DNA of 64,000 nucleotides from Nelumbo lutea (taxonomy: Eukaryota; Streptophyta; Magnoliopsida; Proteales; Nelumbonaceae). Positions 11,970 through 24,930 of the stretch are shown here, piece after piece. The notes below the pieces were generated by a model. The model made no database searches. It was not told the DNA's origin and saw only the letters and a list, made by a program, of their open reading frames with translations. Within the stretch, counting starts at the first letter, position 1. Each line of letters begins with the position of its first letter. The stretch lies in NCBI GenBank assembly GCA_022828595.1, contig JAKGHH010000006.1, forward strand, positions 9,362,633-9,426,632, written 5' to 3'. The position numbers and the translations under genes are program-made.

Positions 11970-12382
11970 GGTCCACCCTTCATGAGCCAAACCCAGGGTT
12001 CTTTGGGGATTGTTAACAACCCCTTAGATTACTTATTCAATGGTCAATTTTAGACTTAGGCTAGGAGTTTGATGGGCCATTACATGGATTAATTTGGCCC
12101 ATACTTGTGAAACCTTGTTGGGTTTAGATTAAAGCAAGATAAGCCCATTTCAGCATGGACTGTTATATGGGTCAAACTGCATTTCGTAGTTGGTCTCATA
12201 TACCAATGCAAGTTTTATTGGACAAATGGGTTCATTAATGGGTCGATAATGTGTTAATCTAAATGAATATGGGTTCTACAAGATTTAAGTTGATTCTTGA
12301 TCAATTATGTGTTATGCGCTATGTAAATTTGATTTGTGCATGGGCCATAAGTGCTTGGCCCATGCAAAGACTTTTTGTAGCT
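11970..12382. other. Unassigned stretch, possibly LTR-derived
   Basis: Contains several gggcccat/atgggtc motifs seen in plant LTRs, but no boundaries or coding sequence were found. Confidence 0.3.
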
Positions 12383-12390
12383 CTCTACAC

Positions 12391-12638
12391 TAGGCATGAG
12401 CAAGCAAAACCGAAAAACCAAACCGATCGAAAAAACTGACCGAAACCGAACCAAAAATTCAGTTAACCAAAATGATCGATTCGGCATTTAAAAATACCAA
12501 AGGTACTGATTCATTTTCGGTAAACCAAAATAGAAAACTGGCAAGTACGGATATGGCATTTTATATTTTCTATATATTATAAATTAATAAATATGCATTA
12601 AATATAAATATATAATACATTATTTATTATTTGAGATA

Positions 12639-12675
<37 letters not shown>

Positions 12676-12833
12676 ATATATTGTAAATAATAAAAACTAA
12701 CAAACCAAACCTGTCAACCGATTAACCGATTGGCTTTGGTTTAGTTTTAGTTACCAGTTTTCCAAAAATTAGTAACCCCGATTCATTTTCAAAATAAGCC
12801 CAAGGTTCGGTTAACTGAACTGTGAGCACCCTA
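12391..12833. mobile_element. 443-bp hAT-type MITE, relative of the 9.6-kb copy
   Basis: It starts taggcatgagca and ends tgtgagcaccta-like (gtgagcaccctA), with the same cggtt-rich flanks and an AT core that includes a TA run at about 12,640-12,668. The flanking octamers ctctacac and ctctatgc match at six of eight bases. Confidence 0.78.
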
Positions 12834-12841
12834 CTCTATGC

Positions 12842-13141
12842 CCATCATCACTGAATACACACCATTGCCATGATGTCCATGGATCATTAAATGATCTCCC
12901 ACTTAATGGTCTCTTCTCTTGTTTCCTCTCGAAAGAAAGAATCCTACAAGAACCCTAGCCCATTTAGGATCCACTTGAATATGATTTTATGAAAGTTAGT
13001 GAGAACCATTATGGTAAAAACTAAAACCATCTTAGGGACTAATATAATTGTTCTCTCATCAATGATATAAGTGCTAGATGATAGGAAATATCATAAGATG
13101 ACATCTCTAAACACCTTCCGTCATTAACATGAAAATGGACT
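12842..13141. other. Intergenic stretch, nothing recognised
   Basis: No coding or repeat structure was identified. Confidence 0.4.
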
Positions 13142-13699
13142 TATGAACATCCCAATTGGTTTGGGGGTTCACTCCATTATAAATTCACCACCCATATATT
13201 TGAAAGGCATAGGAGTAATGGACGTTCCATGCTTAAAAATAACAAAGACTCCCATACCCTAATGGAATTTCTAGGCATCACATAGGAGGGAGAGGGAAGG
13301 TGTTCGGCACCCCTCTCCCATAGTTTGTGTGTAATGTCAATCCTCTTAAGAAATCAAAGTTTGTCCCAACAATTTCAGCAAGTGCATTTGGGAACCTTCT
13401 CATTATGAGTGGCAATCCATTGGAAGTTAACCCCTTCGTCGTTTCGGAATTCTCACTTGGAGCAGAGTGTGGTAGGGATTTCCCCTTCCTCTATTTTTCA
13501 TCCAAGCGAGCCTCTTACAAGCAACACCACTTTTGGAATTCCTAGAGGGAAGCAAAGCAATTGGGAGATCTCATTCCAATCCTTTTTTAGTAGCCTTATA
13601 GACCTCATACTCATATATAGATGTCTCTAGAGGACTAATCTCCAACCTTCATGCTTCATTAGCAAGCTCCCAACATGCATAAATTCAAATACGGTAAAA

Positions 13700-14085
13700 A
13701 AACGTTGTCTTGGTCAAGAACCATTCGACAGGACAGGCTCGACCCGATGACCAGGTCACAGGTTGCACATTCAATGCATACAAAAATTTCGAAGGTCATA
13801 TCTTTGCATTCCAATGTCCGATTGGAGTGATTTGTTTTTTTTTTTATTTTGGGTAACTTTTCGAGATCTATGTGTGTCGTATGTGCTTTGCCCCGCTACT
13901 TTCTCGAAAAAAAAACCTTTTTGGCCTCAAATTGCAATAAAAATTTAAAAACTGAATTAAGAAACATAAATTAAATATAAAATAATACATATAACATATC
14001 TAAAACATATTTATACATTATTTATTGCTAAAATATATTTATACACATGTATACATATATGGACATATATATATAGATAGATAGA

Positions 14086-14116
<31 letters not shown>

Positions 14117-14290
14117 GCAATGATGTGGCATGGTCTGAACTGTTCAACCTGACTAGTCAAGCCGGTGACCTGCAACTTAGAGGGAAAATGGTTTGGCCTC
14201 GGGATCTGTTTTAAAAATATTGATTGAAATGGTAATCTGAACTAACCATGCTGGTTGCATCTAACCATAACCGGTGAGCACCAAACACTA
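13700..14290. repeat. Unassigned dispersed repeat with (TA)n core
   Basis: The edges are rich in ggtcacaggttgc / ggtgacctgcaac motifs. A TA microsatellite lies at about 14,090-14,116. It appears inserted within long repeat copy 2, since copy 3 lacks it. The class is not determined. Confidence 0.45.
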
Positions 14291-14880
14291 CCTACTTAAT
14301 AGACCAACTAGTTATTTAGCATCTCTAGTGAACCATGGAAGTGAAGATGTGCTTCCGACCTTGCAATTTATTGGCACGAAGGTGAGAGCACTAAAACTGT
14401 TGTTATGGCCTGCTTCTATATATGGATCTAAGTATCCAGCTTGATTGGAGCAGTTAAGAACGGCTTAATCGAGAACAGAGGCACTCTGCTCAATCTGACT
14501 TAATCGAGACAAAACCTAGGGGGTAGGAGGGGCTTCTCCGTTGCTAACGGTGAGTAGTAACTGGGTCTTGGTGCTGGTTCAAGGTTGCTGTGACTGGTAA
14601 CATTAGAAGTTGCAAGTGAGATTAGAGAAATGTAATGTCACCGCCACTTCTAGTTCTGGATCGTGCATTGATTTGGGAAGGTTTGATGGAGCAGCTTTAG
14701 AATATAAGCACAACTTTAGAACTTGATGGCAGCTTTGATGTAGTAGCCTTAATTTTCTAGGTGAGACAATGGTGCAACTCAGCAGGGGTCCGTTGGCGAC
14801 ATAGGTTCATTGGTGACAGAGAAAATAGGGAACGGAAAGGAGCTAGAAGACAAGGAAGAAGGAAATTAAAGAAAATAGAA

Positions 14881-14905
14881 GAGAGAGAGAGAGAGAGAGA
14901 GAGAT
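14881..14905. repeat. (GA)n microsatellite
   Basis: An uninterrupted run of about 12 GA units. Confidence 0.9.
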
Positions 14906-16083
14906 GAAAATGCCACTTGCAGCGGCAGGGATGATGGCAACTATAAGCAGGGGTGGAGATGATGGAGTAGAGCGAGGAACGAGGAAGGGGGAGCCGGGAG
15001 AGAATGAGGGACGTGAATTGAGGAAAAAGAAGAAAAAAGCTTTAAAAAAGGAAAAAGATATAAAAAAAAAAAAAAAAACTAGAGATTGAGGAAGGCAACT
15101 GTGAATCGTGTCTCCTTTTTCTTATTCTAAGAAACATTCGTGGATTTATATCAGGGCATTTCGAGTATTTTCATTATTTTTGAGAACATCAGGGGTATTT
15201 TGGTAACTTTACAAATTTTAGTGGTAGTTCGATCATTTGGGGTTAGGAGAGGTCAAACTGAAATTCTTATTTGATGGTGGGGATTCTAGGTCTAATTGTG
15301 AAGGGTTGAAATGGGTCCAAGTGTACATGAAAATTCTCAGTGTGCAGGTCAACAAGATTAGTCGAAATGGAATTGTTTTAGAAAAATGGACAAACAAGGG
15401 TATTTTTAGCTGAAATTTGGTAGGGTAGGGCTTTTGGCTATTCTGAATCGATTGGTGGGGTCAAATTGGTCCAATAGTGCTCGAATCAAAGGATTTTAAC
15501 GTACAAGCAATTCGACTAATGAGAAAACCCAAAATAAAATCTCCTTTGCTAGATGGGTAAATCGAAGAATTTTAAGTTAAAATTTAATAGGATGGGGTTT
15601 CTGAGGGACCTAGATGAAACCTTAGGGTTTGATCAATTTGGATATGTTCGGATTGGGGGAATCAAAGGTATAGGTGATTTGACCAATAAGAAAGCTTGAA
15701 ATGGAATCTTCGTCTGATGGATGAGTAGATCAAGAAATTTTGAGTTGAAATTTTGTGCGATCAGATTTCTAAATGTCTTGAATGATTTGGAAAGGTTTGG
15801 TCAGTTTAAATGTGTCTGTATCCGGGGAATTTAAGGTACGAGCATTCTAACTAACGAGAAAGCCCATAATAGAATCTTCATTCGATGGAGGGGTAGGTAA
15901 AGGAATTTTGACCTAAGATTTATCTGGGTTAGGTTTCTGAGATGCCTAGACAAATTGGTAGGGTTTGATCGGTTCAAATTATTAAGAGAATTTATGGTAT
16001 AGGTGGTCAAACCAATGAAAATTATTAAAATGTACTTTGTGTATCATAAAAAGGTAAAATGGAAAGTTTTAGAATAGAAATTA

Positions 16084-16478
16084 TCCTAGGGGTTGAGTAG
16101 TCCAGAGGTGTGTCAGGGTAAAAATCATGATTTAAAAAGTAGCGAGCAACAAGAACCATCAAATCGAGATTTTTCTTGATAGAAGAGTAAAATGGTCATT
16201 TTGGGTTAAAACATGAGGAGGTTTGATCGAGGTGTCTAGGAAGGTGACAGCAAGATCTAGGTGTATTGGAGGGTGTATCATAAAGGGGGTTGAGTAGTCT
16301 AGAGGTGTCTCGGGGTAAAAATCATGATTTAAAAAGTAGCGAGCAACAAGAACTGTCAAATCGAGATTTTTCTTGATAGAAAAGTAAAATGGTCATTTTG
16401 GGTTAAAAAATGAGGAGGTTTGATCGAGGTGCCTAGGAAGGTGATAACAAGATCTAGGTGTATTAGAAGGCGTTTCAC
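16084..16478. repeat. 197-bp tandem duplication within long repeat copy 2
   Basis: Two adjacent, closely similar units share ttgagtagtc and aaaatcatgatttaaaaagt, offset by 197 bp (atcatga at 16,124 and 16,321). Confidence 0.85.
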
Positions 16479-17194
16479 AATAAAAATATTAAATTAGGGT
16501 AACTACGGTATACGAGGGAGCTTGATTTGGAATCTTGGCGTACAAGGGGTAAAACAGACATTTTTTGGTCTGAAATTTGTTAGGGGGTTAATGAAAGTTT
16601 TGGTGAGGTTTGGGTATCTTGGGAGTATTGTTGTGATGGAACATAAGAATTTGAGAATAGTGAGCAATGAGGGTGGTTGATTTAGAGTCTTTTTATATGA
16701 AGGGTAAAATTGGAATATTTAGGTCCAAAATTTGGTGGACAAACATCTTAGGATATTTCGAGTCTAATGGGTGTGTCTGATAGCTTTAAAAGTACTAGAA
16801 TTATTAAAACCAAGGTTATAGGTATTTTAGCTAATGAAATGACTCAAAATGAAATCTTGGTTCGATGAATGGATAAATGATGGATTTTTAGGTTGGACTT
16901 TGGTGAAATGACATGGATTTGAATTAAAAGGTTACTAAGAAGGTTTGATCATTTAGGGTCAAATGGATCATAGGCTTTAGGCTCGATAAATTCATAGTAT
17001 CAAATTCGTTGAAATGGAATCTTTGATGGATGAACAACAAAATAAAGGAATTTAAGGCTAAAATTTGGTGTAATGGGTTGTTTAAAGGTTTTGCTTCATG
17101 TGATGGGGTTTGATTGTGCGCAAGGAAAGTGAGAAGTGGGTTTTATGAGGGGACAGGGCAAAAATCGGGAGTTAACAAGGCTGGATTGGTGGGC

Positions 17195-18488
17195 AAAGAT
17201 GTACTATAAAATTAGGCTTAATTGAATTGCTTAATTAGATGATAGGAGCGTCATAGACTAGTAGAAGAGACTTATCCTAAAATGGAAGATTCTTTCACAG
17301 TACATTGGGTTTCCCGATATATAGGGTCAACACTTACCGATTATAAAGGTTTAACCTAAAATGGTAGGAACGAGGAAAATATTTTTTCCTGAAACCGGGG
17401 ACGGGGTAGGGATGTGGTTTGCATATAATTCCCTAAACCTATTGGTAAATTAATAACATATTCATAAATTTAGTACTAATTTTTTAAATATCTCTAACAT
17501 TTCCCCAAATTCTTAGGTCTCGTTTAACATCACTTCTTAGGATCATTTTTGGTGATTCTCACGATTCTTAGAATGAGAATCACATTTGGTTTTGCCTAGC
17601 CCGTGTTTCTCATTCGAAATGGGATGAAAAAAACCTTCTATCGGCTCAATTCATTGGAGTGAAAAAAAAAATCAAATTCTTTGAATAAGAACTCTCGATC
17701 AAATTCATTTTTGTCATGTCCTTTGAAAAATGAACACGTGTGACAAGAGTCGTACGTGATAGTGAGGGTACAATGGTAATTGCAAGCATCTTCGACCTAA
17801 AATCCTCGTTCTCTTCACATTTTGCCTTTCATCTTCTTGCAAGTTGCAACAACTCTCTCCATCCCTCTCCAGCGTCGTCAACATCATCTTCCTCATACTT
17901 TATCTTAGGTAATATTTCAACCAATTTTATTTTCTCCACGTCATCTTCCTTATACAACATCTTATTGCAGGTTTAAATGACTCTCTCCATCATTTTTTTT
18001 TCTTTTCTTCTCAATCTAAGGACGGTCGTTCTTTCTCCACTGGTCATCTGCAACACCGTCGTCACTCTCCTAACTCACAAGTGGAACTCTTGATCTCAAT
18101 AAATTTTATTGTTAGTGCATGGGTTGTTATAGATGCACCCGTAAAACGATAAATTGGTTGTTTCGTTCTCTCTTGATCCCAAAAATTTGATTGTTGCTCA
18201 CGGATGGTGATGTTGTAGCTAGGATGACAATGTAGCAGATAAAAATATTTTTAGTTGAAGTCCTTGTATTAAACACAGATGGTGATGTTGTAGATAGGAC
18301 GGGTTGTTTCTCATGGAATATTGTGTCATTTTGTCTATCAAAGAATTTATTCAAAGAAATTGGTTGCTGCTAAACGTGATTCTATTTATGAGAAACATAA
18401 ATCAAATGATTGCGCCAAACATGAATACAGAGATTCTCTAGATGCAAATTCTTATAATCCATCATTTTCAGGAATATAGTGATTTGTC
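17195..18488 (+). repeat. Left member of a large inverted repeat pair
   Basis: Read on the plus strand, this segment matches the reverse complement of 35,789-37,135. It covers an outer part (17,197-17,513) and a MITE-like inner unit (17,514 onward, starting cttaggtctcgttt). The inner unit is cut at about 18,488, where a second inverted repeat begins. Short open frames here are mirrored by frames at 36,293-36,571 and are not genes. Confidence 0.85.
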
Positions 18489-18489
18489 C

Positions 18490-18900
18490 TAATCAAATCA
18501 AAAGAATTTTTTAGTGAAAACATCATCAAATGTCTATATAAAATTAAAGCATGTTGTGCCTGATCTGAGAGGAAATCAAGAACAGATAAAGCATCAGAAG
18601 TGAAGTGTGGATGAATGTATTTAAACATAAATACATGACACTAACATTTCTAATTCAGCGATCCAAGATCAAAAAATAAAACTTCTTTTGAAGGGTAAAA
18701 GGAAATTTTTCAATAATCGAGAAAAGGAAACACAATCTGAGAGGTGTCAACTACCCCATATCAATGTTCAACAGTAACAATCTTAGTTTGCTAATCAAAA
18801 ACCACTACTAAGCCCAATTCCCTGAGTTATCTCTATTCATACAAATAGTGAATCATAAGCTCCAACTATGAAAACTTATTTCGATCCTTAGCCCCCGAAG
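18490..18900 (+). repeat. Inverted copy of sequence upstream of VPS52
   Basis: It matches the reverse complement of 42,630-43,350, the region just before the VPS52 start codon. Shared landmarks are tgaaaacatcatc, the ggaaatcaagaacagataaa block and the ctgagaggtgtcaactaccc block. This copy lacks the SAHH retrocopy that interrupts the other, so it represents the empty site. Confidence 0.85.
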
Positions 18901-19450
18901 CTGAATATTTCAAATGGAACAAAACAAATAACTCCATATTGTTCGAATCCACAAAAAAACCACCAAAAGTTTATGAAATCCACCTGTCGCAAACAAACAA
19001 TCTCCCGGATTTGAGCAAGACAATCAAATTGACAAAAAAAAAAAAGCAAAAAGATCCAATAAAATACACATGAATTCCAATATGAAACTTTTGAAAGAGT
19101 AAGCTATAAAGGATTAAAGATCGAATGTTAAGCATTTCAGGTAGAGAGGGGGTGTGTACTTCACCATGTAACTGGAGTCGAAAGCGAAGATTGGAGAAGT
19201 GTCAAGTAAAAACAAGACGAATGCAAAGTACAAGGAAATTCAAACAGTCGAAAGCATCGGCGTTAGAGTCCAATCTATCAGAATATGATTAAAATGAATG
19301 TATTGAGTCCATTGCTCTCTTGATAGTTTGATTACAACTGAAAATGCTGAATTGAAAATATTTGTATAAGGCTTTGAGGAGGTTGTAACAAAGGCTTTCT
19401 TTGATGACTCTGAATCTCCTCTTGTCCACATGTCTACCCATAATACACTA
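18900..19450. other. Unassigned intergenic stretch
   Basis: A 63-codon minus-strand frame (19,431-19,240) has no family I recognise. The sequence may be gene-derived flank carried with the adjoining repeat, but nothing supports a gene. Confidence 0.35.
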
Positions 19451-20400
19451 GCTCCATATAAAGACTAAAATATTGGTATCGTGTATTGTATCGGATAGTT
19501 TAGATACGGATACAGATACAGATACGCTATGCACACTTGTTGATACACACGACTGATAAGGATATGTTTCAAAAATGCATAAAAACCACATAAATACATT
19601 AATAACACTAAATTTAAATATGGATTATAAATAGGCTATAAACATATGATAAATATAAATTTTAATAAGTTATATGAACAAACACATTACAACCAACAAT
19701 TATTGGTAATTCTTTACTATATACATGTCATATAATAATATTACAATTTCTATCTAGCATTGTTTATAATTTTAATATAATAAAGATTATTATAAAACGC
19801 ATTAATCATAATGAAATAAAGATGATATAAAATAAGAATGTACCTTCGAAGTCCAATATCCGCAACTCAAGTGAGCTAAATCAAATAATTTGATACTTTT
19901 CATGACGTAGACAATATATAATTAAGGATGAGAAAATGTTACATAGAAATAAAATTATTAAAACATAATAAAAAGACTTAGTCAATTAATAACATACCTA
20001 ACACTAATACCACATGGACTTATGGACTTATGTTGAGACTGATAATCAAGATCAAAGTGGCTAATATCAATGTTATGTGCATTTCTAACATAATTTCAAT
20101 ATTATACCTAACTCATGAAATTGTGATAATAATCTTTAACTTCATTCAAAAGTTTTTGATATCTTTCTTGAGGAACATATTATGTTTCAAATCCATGTGA
20201 AGATCTACTACCACTATCACCATATCTTTCAAAATGACTAGAACAAAAAATCTAAAAATCAACTACAAACTAGTAAGAATTGTAAAATCCATATGAACAA
20301 TAACCATATCCATATGAATCATATCTTAAAACTGATGAAAACAAATCCATACTATTAAAATCTTACATCATTTCATCATAATAATGAAATTGTCTTTTAC
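19450..20400. other. AT-rich sequence, probable 3' end of the hAT relic
   Basis: Starts with a tract of gatacggatacagatac-type repeats (19,480-19,530). No coding sequence is evident. It lies downstream of the minus-strand hAT transposase and may contain its 3' terminus, but inverted ends were not located. Confidence 0.4.
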
Positions 20401-22311
20401 GATTACGATTTTGTGTCTAATTCTACGACTAGAATGATCTTGATCTTGTGTAGTATAATCAAAAAATTGTTATTCAATAAATACAATCCCTTCATCATTA
20501 CTAACATTGCCTTTTGTTGGTGTATATTAAGTTTCACTATAACCACCACCACTTCTTCATCATTGTCACTTTTATCATTGTCATTACCACCATTACCATC
20601 ATGACTATCATTGTCATCATTATTTTTGCCATCAAAAGATTGTGCTTCATTTGATTCCATTTGTATGCATTATTCCTTAACCCAACTATCAACGTATGCA
20701 TGTAATTTTACAGCAATGAATGTGTTAAGTCTAAGTGAATCACTACGTTCATCGAATAGTATTATATCCATTTTGATGCATTATTCCTTAACCCAACTAT
20801 CAACATTTACAGATATTCTATTAGTGGATCGTCGTTATCATATATCTCATCTAAATTTATAGATCAAAACGTCCTTTTAAATGTTTCCTAACATTTATAA
20901 GATTTATGATCTTTAACCTCATATTATAGTAGACATAAACTAACATTTACAAGTTCTTATATAATAGACGACTTCACTACTTAGAGTATATAAGGTCAAA
21001 AGTGCTCTAATTACGTTCACATGCACAGGTGATTCAATTTGTGATAATATTTTCACTGCAATTTATTTTAGAATTTGAGTACTTTCTCCAAATAAAAACC
21101 ATCATTCATGTGAAAAAAAATCATATATTAGTATAAAACATAACTTATAATAATATATTTAATATTATAAAAATAACAAAAATTAGATTACCTAAGTCGA
21201 AATTTTCTTAATATTTTACTTGATGAATTTCTAAAAGACTTTTGTGCCTCATGAAATGTTTTTATATATTTTGTAACAACGATTGTTAATATAAGAGCTT
21301 AAATAAGTTATTTTAAAACCATTCAAAATTTTTATCTTTTACTTATTCTAATGCCCTAGTTGCTTTATCCTAATCTCTTTACAGTTTCATAATAACAAGA
21401 CTTAAGGATCTTAATAAATCTTGATTGATACTAATATCCAATAAGTATTGATATTTTGAATGTAAATATGCTAAAATTCAAAAATAACAAAATATTATTA
21501 ATATCAATTTAAATAATAAAATTATGTAAATATAATTAAAAATAATTAACTAGACATTCATGTTGCATGCAAATCATGAAATCGTTACTTATCCCTTCTA
21601 TTTTCTATGATAGTTAATATCTATTTACAATATCTTAGACCGACTTTTTCAATAGCAACACATGTTTTACGCATTATTGCACAGACAACACCCATTGTTG
21701 TTTATTGTTCACCATCTACAATCTTTAGCATTTTCACAATTGATTTAATCATTTAACAATATAGTTCACACTCCCTCCAAATTAATGTTGAAATTGCTTT
21801 CAACTTTCTCCGTTAATCAGAATCTATCATAGCCCTCAAACATGCTCTCTAAATAAGAATGCTTTGGAGTGTAATAAAATTTGTTGCAAATATAATATGC
21901 CTTAGATGCATTATTTCACAATTTGTATGATGTTTCATTAAATGAAGAATTAAATGGTGATCATAAATAAAATTTGTAATTTTTCGACCTTCTTCAAAGA
22001 ATTTAGCAACATGTGAAAGTTTAAAAAATCTTCAAACATTAGGATAAGACAATAAATTATATTGTTGTTTTAAAACCATTCAATATGGAGTTCAATATAA
22101 TTTACTTTTAAACCTTGTGTGCAACATTAGGCCGACGTAATGTGGAAGTTTTAAAACCATTCAACATTGAGTTCAATATAAGTGATTTTTCTTATGTTTT
22201 AATAACTTTCTAGCTTCATTATATGTACTTCCATTGTCGATGATTATTTAATTGACTTTTTTGCCCCAACTTCACCAACAACTTTATCAATCAAGTTATA
22301 CAAATAATTTG

Positions 22312-23207
22312 TGATGGAGCGCGATCCGATCGGTCTTAGCTGTCCGCTGCCTTGCTTTCGAACGGGGTAACAGGGAACCTGAAACGGAGGAGATGGAGAA
22401 GCTCCGAGGGGAACCCGGTGTAGAGGCTCCGAAGCTCAAGTTAGAATCCTTCAAAAGCAAGGTAATACCAGATAGCGCAAAGTTTGCATACCTTTGTTGT
22501 CGAGGGGTAGGGGGCTCTTATAGTCACTTCGTGCACTCGTTCCGGGGCCCTTGTCAGGTCGAGTATGATTACCCTAGTGCTTGTCAATTCGGCCGTCGTC
22601 CTTTCTACTGAGATAGAACTGTCACTGCCTAACCGTCATCTATTCTGGAGATGGCGGTGTTAGTAGCGGTGGCAGGTGGCCGTTTAGGGTGCTGCCGCCA
22701 AACGTCAGATCCCAAGTCAGTCAGGCGCGGCGCCCTTGGGCACAAACTTCCTTAGTGTCAGGCGTGATACGACTTGTTTGGTTTTGGTGCCAAGTGATGC
22801 GAAGTGCTGAGCGAGGCAGTCTTGAGCTCGGAGGTATCTATAGGGCAGGTCAGTTCGGCGAAGTGTATCCCGAGCTATTACAAGGTGGGTCAGTTCGATG
22901 AAGTGTATCCCGAGCTGTTACAAAGTTTGGCGAAGTATAACCCGAGCTGTTACAAGGTGGGTCAGTTCGGTGAAGTGTATCCCGAGCTGTTACAAGGTTA
23001 GTCTGGTGAAGTATAACCCGAGTTGTTACAAGGTCAGCTCGGCGAAGTGTATCCCGAGCTGTTACAAGGTGGGTCAGTTCGGGCCCCCGGTAGGGAGTTC
23101 AGTCCGCTCGTCCCCTTGTTCCCGCCTAAACTTGGCCCCTTTTGCCGAGCTGTTGTTTCTGCCACGTGTTACGTAATAGAGAGGTCGGGCCAAATCTTCC
23201 TTCATCA
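22312..23207. mobile_element. Solo LTR (gypsy-like) inserted in the hAT transposase
   Basis: 896 bp beginning TGATGGAGC and ending TTCATCA. It is flanked by a perfect 5-bp target duplication, atttg, at 22,307-22,311 and 23,208-23,212. It is clearly GC-richer than its surroundings and has no coding sequence or internal region. The text around gaagctccgaagctcaag is typical of plant gypsy LTRs. Removing it restores the order of the hAT domains. Confidence 0.92.
22838..23085. repeat. Minisatellite inside the solo LTR
   Basis: Six imperfect units of about 30-43 bp share the core gtatcccgagctgttacaag, with ggtgggtcagttcgg between several of them. Confidence 0.88.
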
Positions 23208-24250
23208 ATTTGCATCATGTGTTTCCTGATGCATCAATTGACCTATGAAAATTTGCTTGTCCATAACAATAATCCATGAAATTGATGATGGACAATCTTA
23301 TTGGTCCTACCCAATTATCATACATTATGATAAATCTATATGTATTAACTTTTTGAAAATAAGAGTTGAAATATTGTTTAAGTCCTTCAACTTTTTCATC
23401 AAGAAAAGTACCCATAATCTCATATAGTGTAGGGCCTTTAATTCCTTTTCTTATTGTTGCTATCTCATCAATCATTAGTTTACAATATAGGGGTGTGGCA
23501 ACATGTGCTGCTTTGTGATTATAAAACATGAATTTTGCAATTAACTTCTCGGCATTAAATCTATAACATTTTTCCTAAAAAGGCACATTCGTAGCATTAC
23601 TTCAATTTTTTTCTACCCCACATCTTGATGTTTGTACATATACAGATTAACTTCTTTAACACTTGGAGATTGCCACTTTAATCTTGATTATTTCTTGGAT
23701 AAACTAAAATTACTTAACAACTCTTTCATAGAGTACCGTTGTGTTACTGTATTTTGACTTCTATCCAATGATGGTTGTGATGAGCCTCTTTTTTGATGTT
23801 GTGATTTTTGAAAGGCGTGCCTTTTTCTTTCTAATCTACAACTTTGCTCTTGCTCCCTTTTATCAATTCGGGACAAATGTCTTGTTGTATTAAAATTTAT
23901 TTCTTCTTCATCCTTTGATCATATTCATCATCATCATCAATAATACCACAACCCACCTCTCATTGAGTGATTCTTGTTACTATTGCTTCTATATTTCCTT
24001 TTACTTCCTAAACTCCCTTTACTCTTTAAGATGTTTCATCAATATGGAAATTTCCCATGGACATGCACTGCAATCACTAGAGTTTGAAAATCCACCAACT
24101 AAATGTTGTTTAAATCTTATAATGCCACTACCTTTTGATATAAATCCACAAAAGTTGCATTTAATGTGGAATCTATTCCCCTCAAACTTTGTTCTAAACT
24201 TCCATCCAATGTCTTATTCTTGTTGCTTTTTTAGTGCCATTTCAATACAA

Positions 24251-24480
24251 AAATATTCTCACTATATCTAGTTACACTTTGATAATAATAATACATAAAT
24301 AGTAATTATTTTATTATGCATGAACAATATGCAAAATTTGTATATGCATAAACAAATTACATGTATAAACAATTTGTACAAATGATAAATATGCTTTCAT
24401 TTTTGTTTTTATGATTTTAATTTTTAATATAATTAAAATTATAATTTTTTTTATTTTATTAATTTAGTATATTTATATAA
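24251..24480. repeat. AT-rich DNA with left part of the split satellite unit
   Basis: The part from about 24,380 (atgataaatatgctttcatt) to 24,480 (ttagtatatttatataa) matches the repeat monomer right of the MULE. It is the left half of the tandem repeat that the MULE interrupted. Confidence 0.75.
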
Positions 24481-24583
24481 GGGTAAATCTCTTAAACTAT
24501 CCTTACTTTTCACGAAATTGATAAATTATACCCTTACTATTTAGATATTGTCTTGCGATACCCTTAAGTTTTCTAACAATTGT
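24481..24583 (+). repeat. Left terminal inverted repeat of the MULE
   Basis: Starts gggtaaatctcttaaac and ends taacaattgt. It pairs with 33,849-33,951. Confidence 0.95.
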
Positions 24584-24930
24584 TCAAATCCTCCCCTGTG
24601 GTTAGTCGACTGTTGGGTCACGTTTGCATGTGACACCACGTGATTGATAATTGTGAACATCCCATTGAAATTGAGTTTGAGGTTCACTTCATGGCTAAAA
24701 TATAGAGTCACCACCCATCAATGCAAGGAACATGGGAGTGATGGGCCTCTCAAGTTCAAGAAACAAAACAAGACATGACACACCCAAAAACAAAGTGAAT
24801 CTAGGTACTTTTTAGGGGAGAGAGGAAAGGTATTAGGCACCCCTCTCCCACAATTGGTAAGTAGTACCATTCCCTTAATTGACCAAAGAAAATAAGTAAA
24901 AAAAAAAAGAGCAACAAAGAATCAAAGGTT

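Larger units (their letters stand above)
13142..17178 (+). repeat. Long dispersed repeat, copy 2 (LTR-like)
   Basis: It begins tatgaacatccc and ends gggagttaaca, parallel to copy 3 (24,652 tgtgaacatccc to 29,422 gtgcttaca). Shared landmarks in the same order include a block ending ggcacccctctcccat near the start (13,300-13,320; 24,836-24,850). Toward the end both have a diverged array of units containing gggtaaaatggt-attttg. The 4-5 kb length with TG/CA-like ends suggests a very long LTR or a non-coding LTR derivative. The flanks ggact/aggct are not a clean target duplication. Copy 2 also contains an extra repeat at 13,700-14,290. Confidence 0.6.
20403..24250 (-). pseudogene. hAT-family transposase relic (BED, DUF659, C-terminal dimerisation)
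   Basis: Read on the minus strand, 24,245-24,085 gives a BED zinc finger (IGWKFR, CNFCGFISKGSGIIRFKQHL). A basic linker follows at about 23,880-23,690. DUF659 lies at 23,529-23,215 (GPTLYEIMGTFLDEKVEGLK, IRLSIINFMDYC). After the solo LTR the frame resumes in pieces below 22,311 (IIDNGS-Y--A-KLL, KITNFIYDHH, FATNFITLQSIL). CERN-STFDLIYSK and NVYYNMRLK, the hAT dimerisation end, lie around 21,030-20,890. An acidic tail follows to 20,403. Numerous stops and frameshifts make it non-functional. The transposon termini were not found. Confidence 0.85.

Noticed and set aside
14904..15089. 61-codon Lys/Glu-rich frame
   Set aside because: Translation of purine-rich low-complexity DNA within a repeat.
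22838..23085. Regularly repeated 30-43 bp units resembling a repeat-spacer array
   Set aside because: Units are contiguous and imperfect within a plant LTR; this is a minisatellite, not CRISPR.
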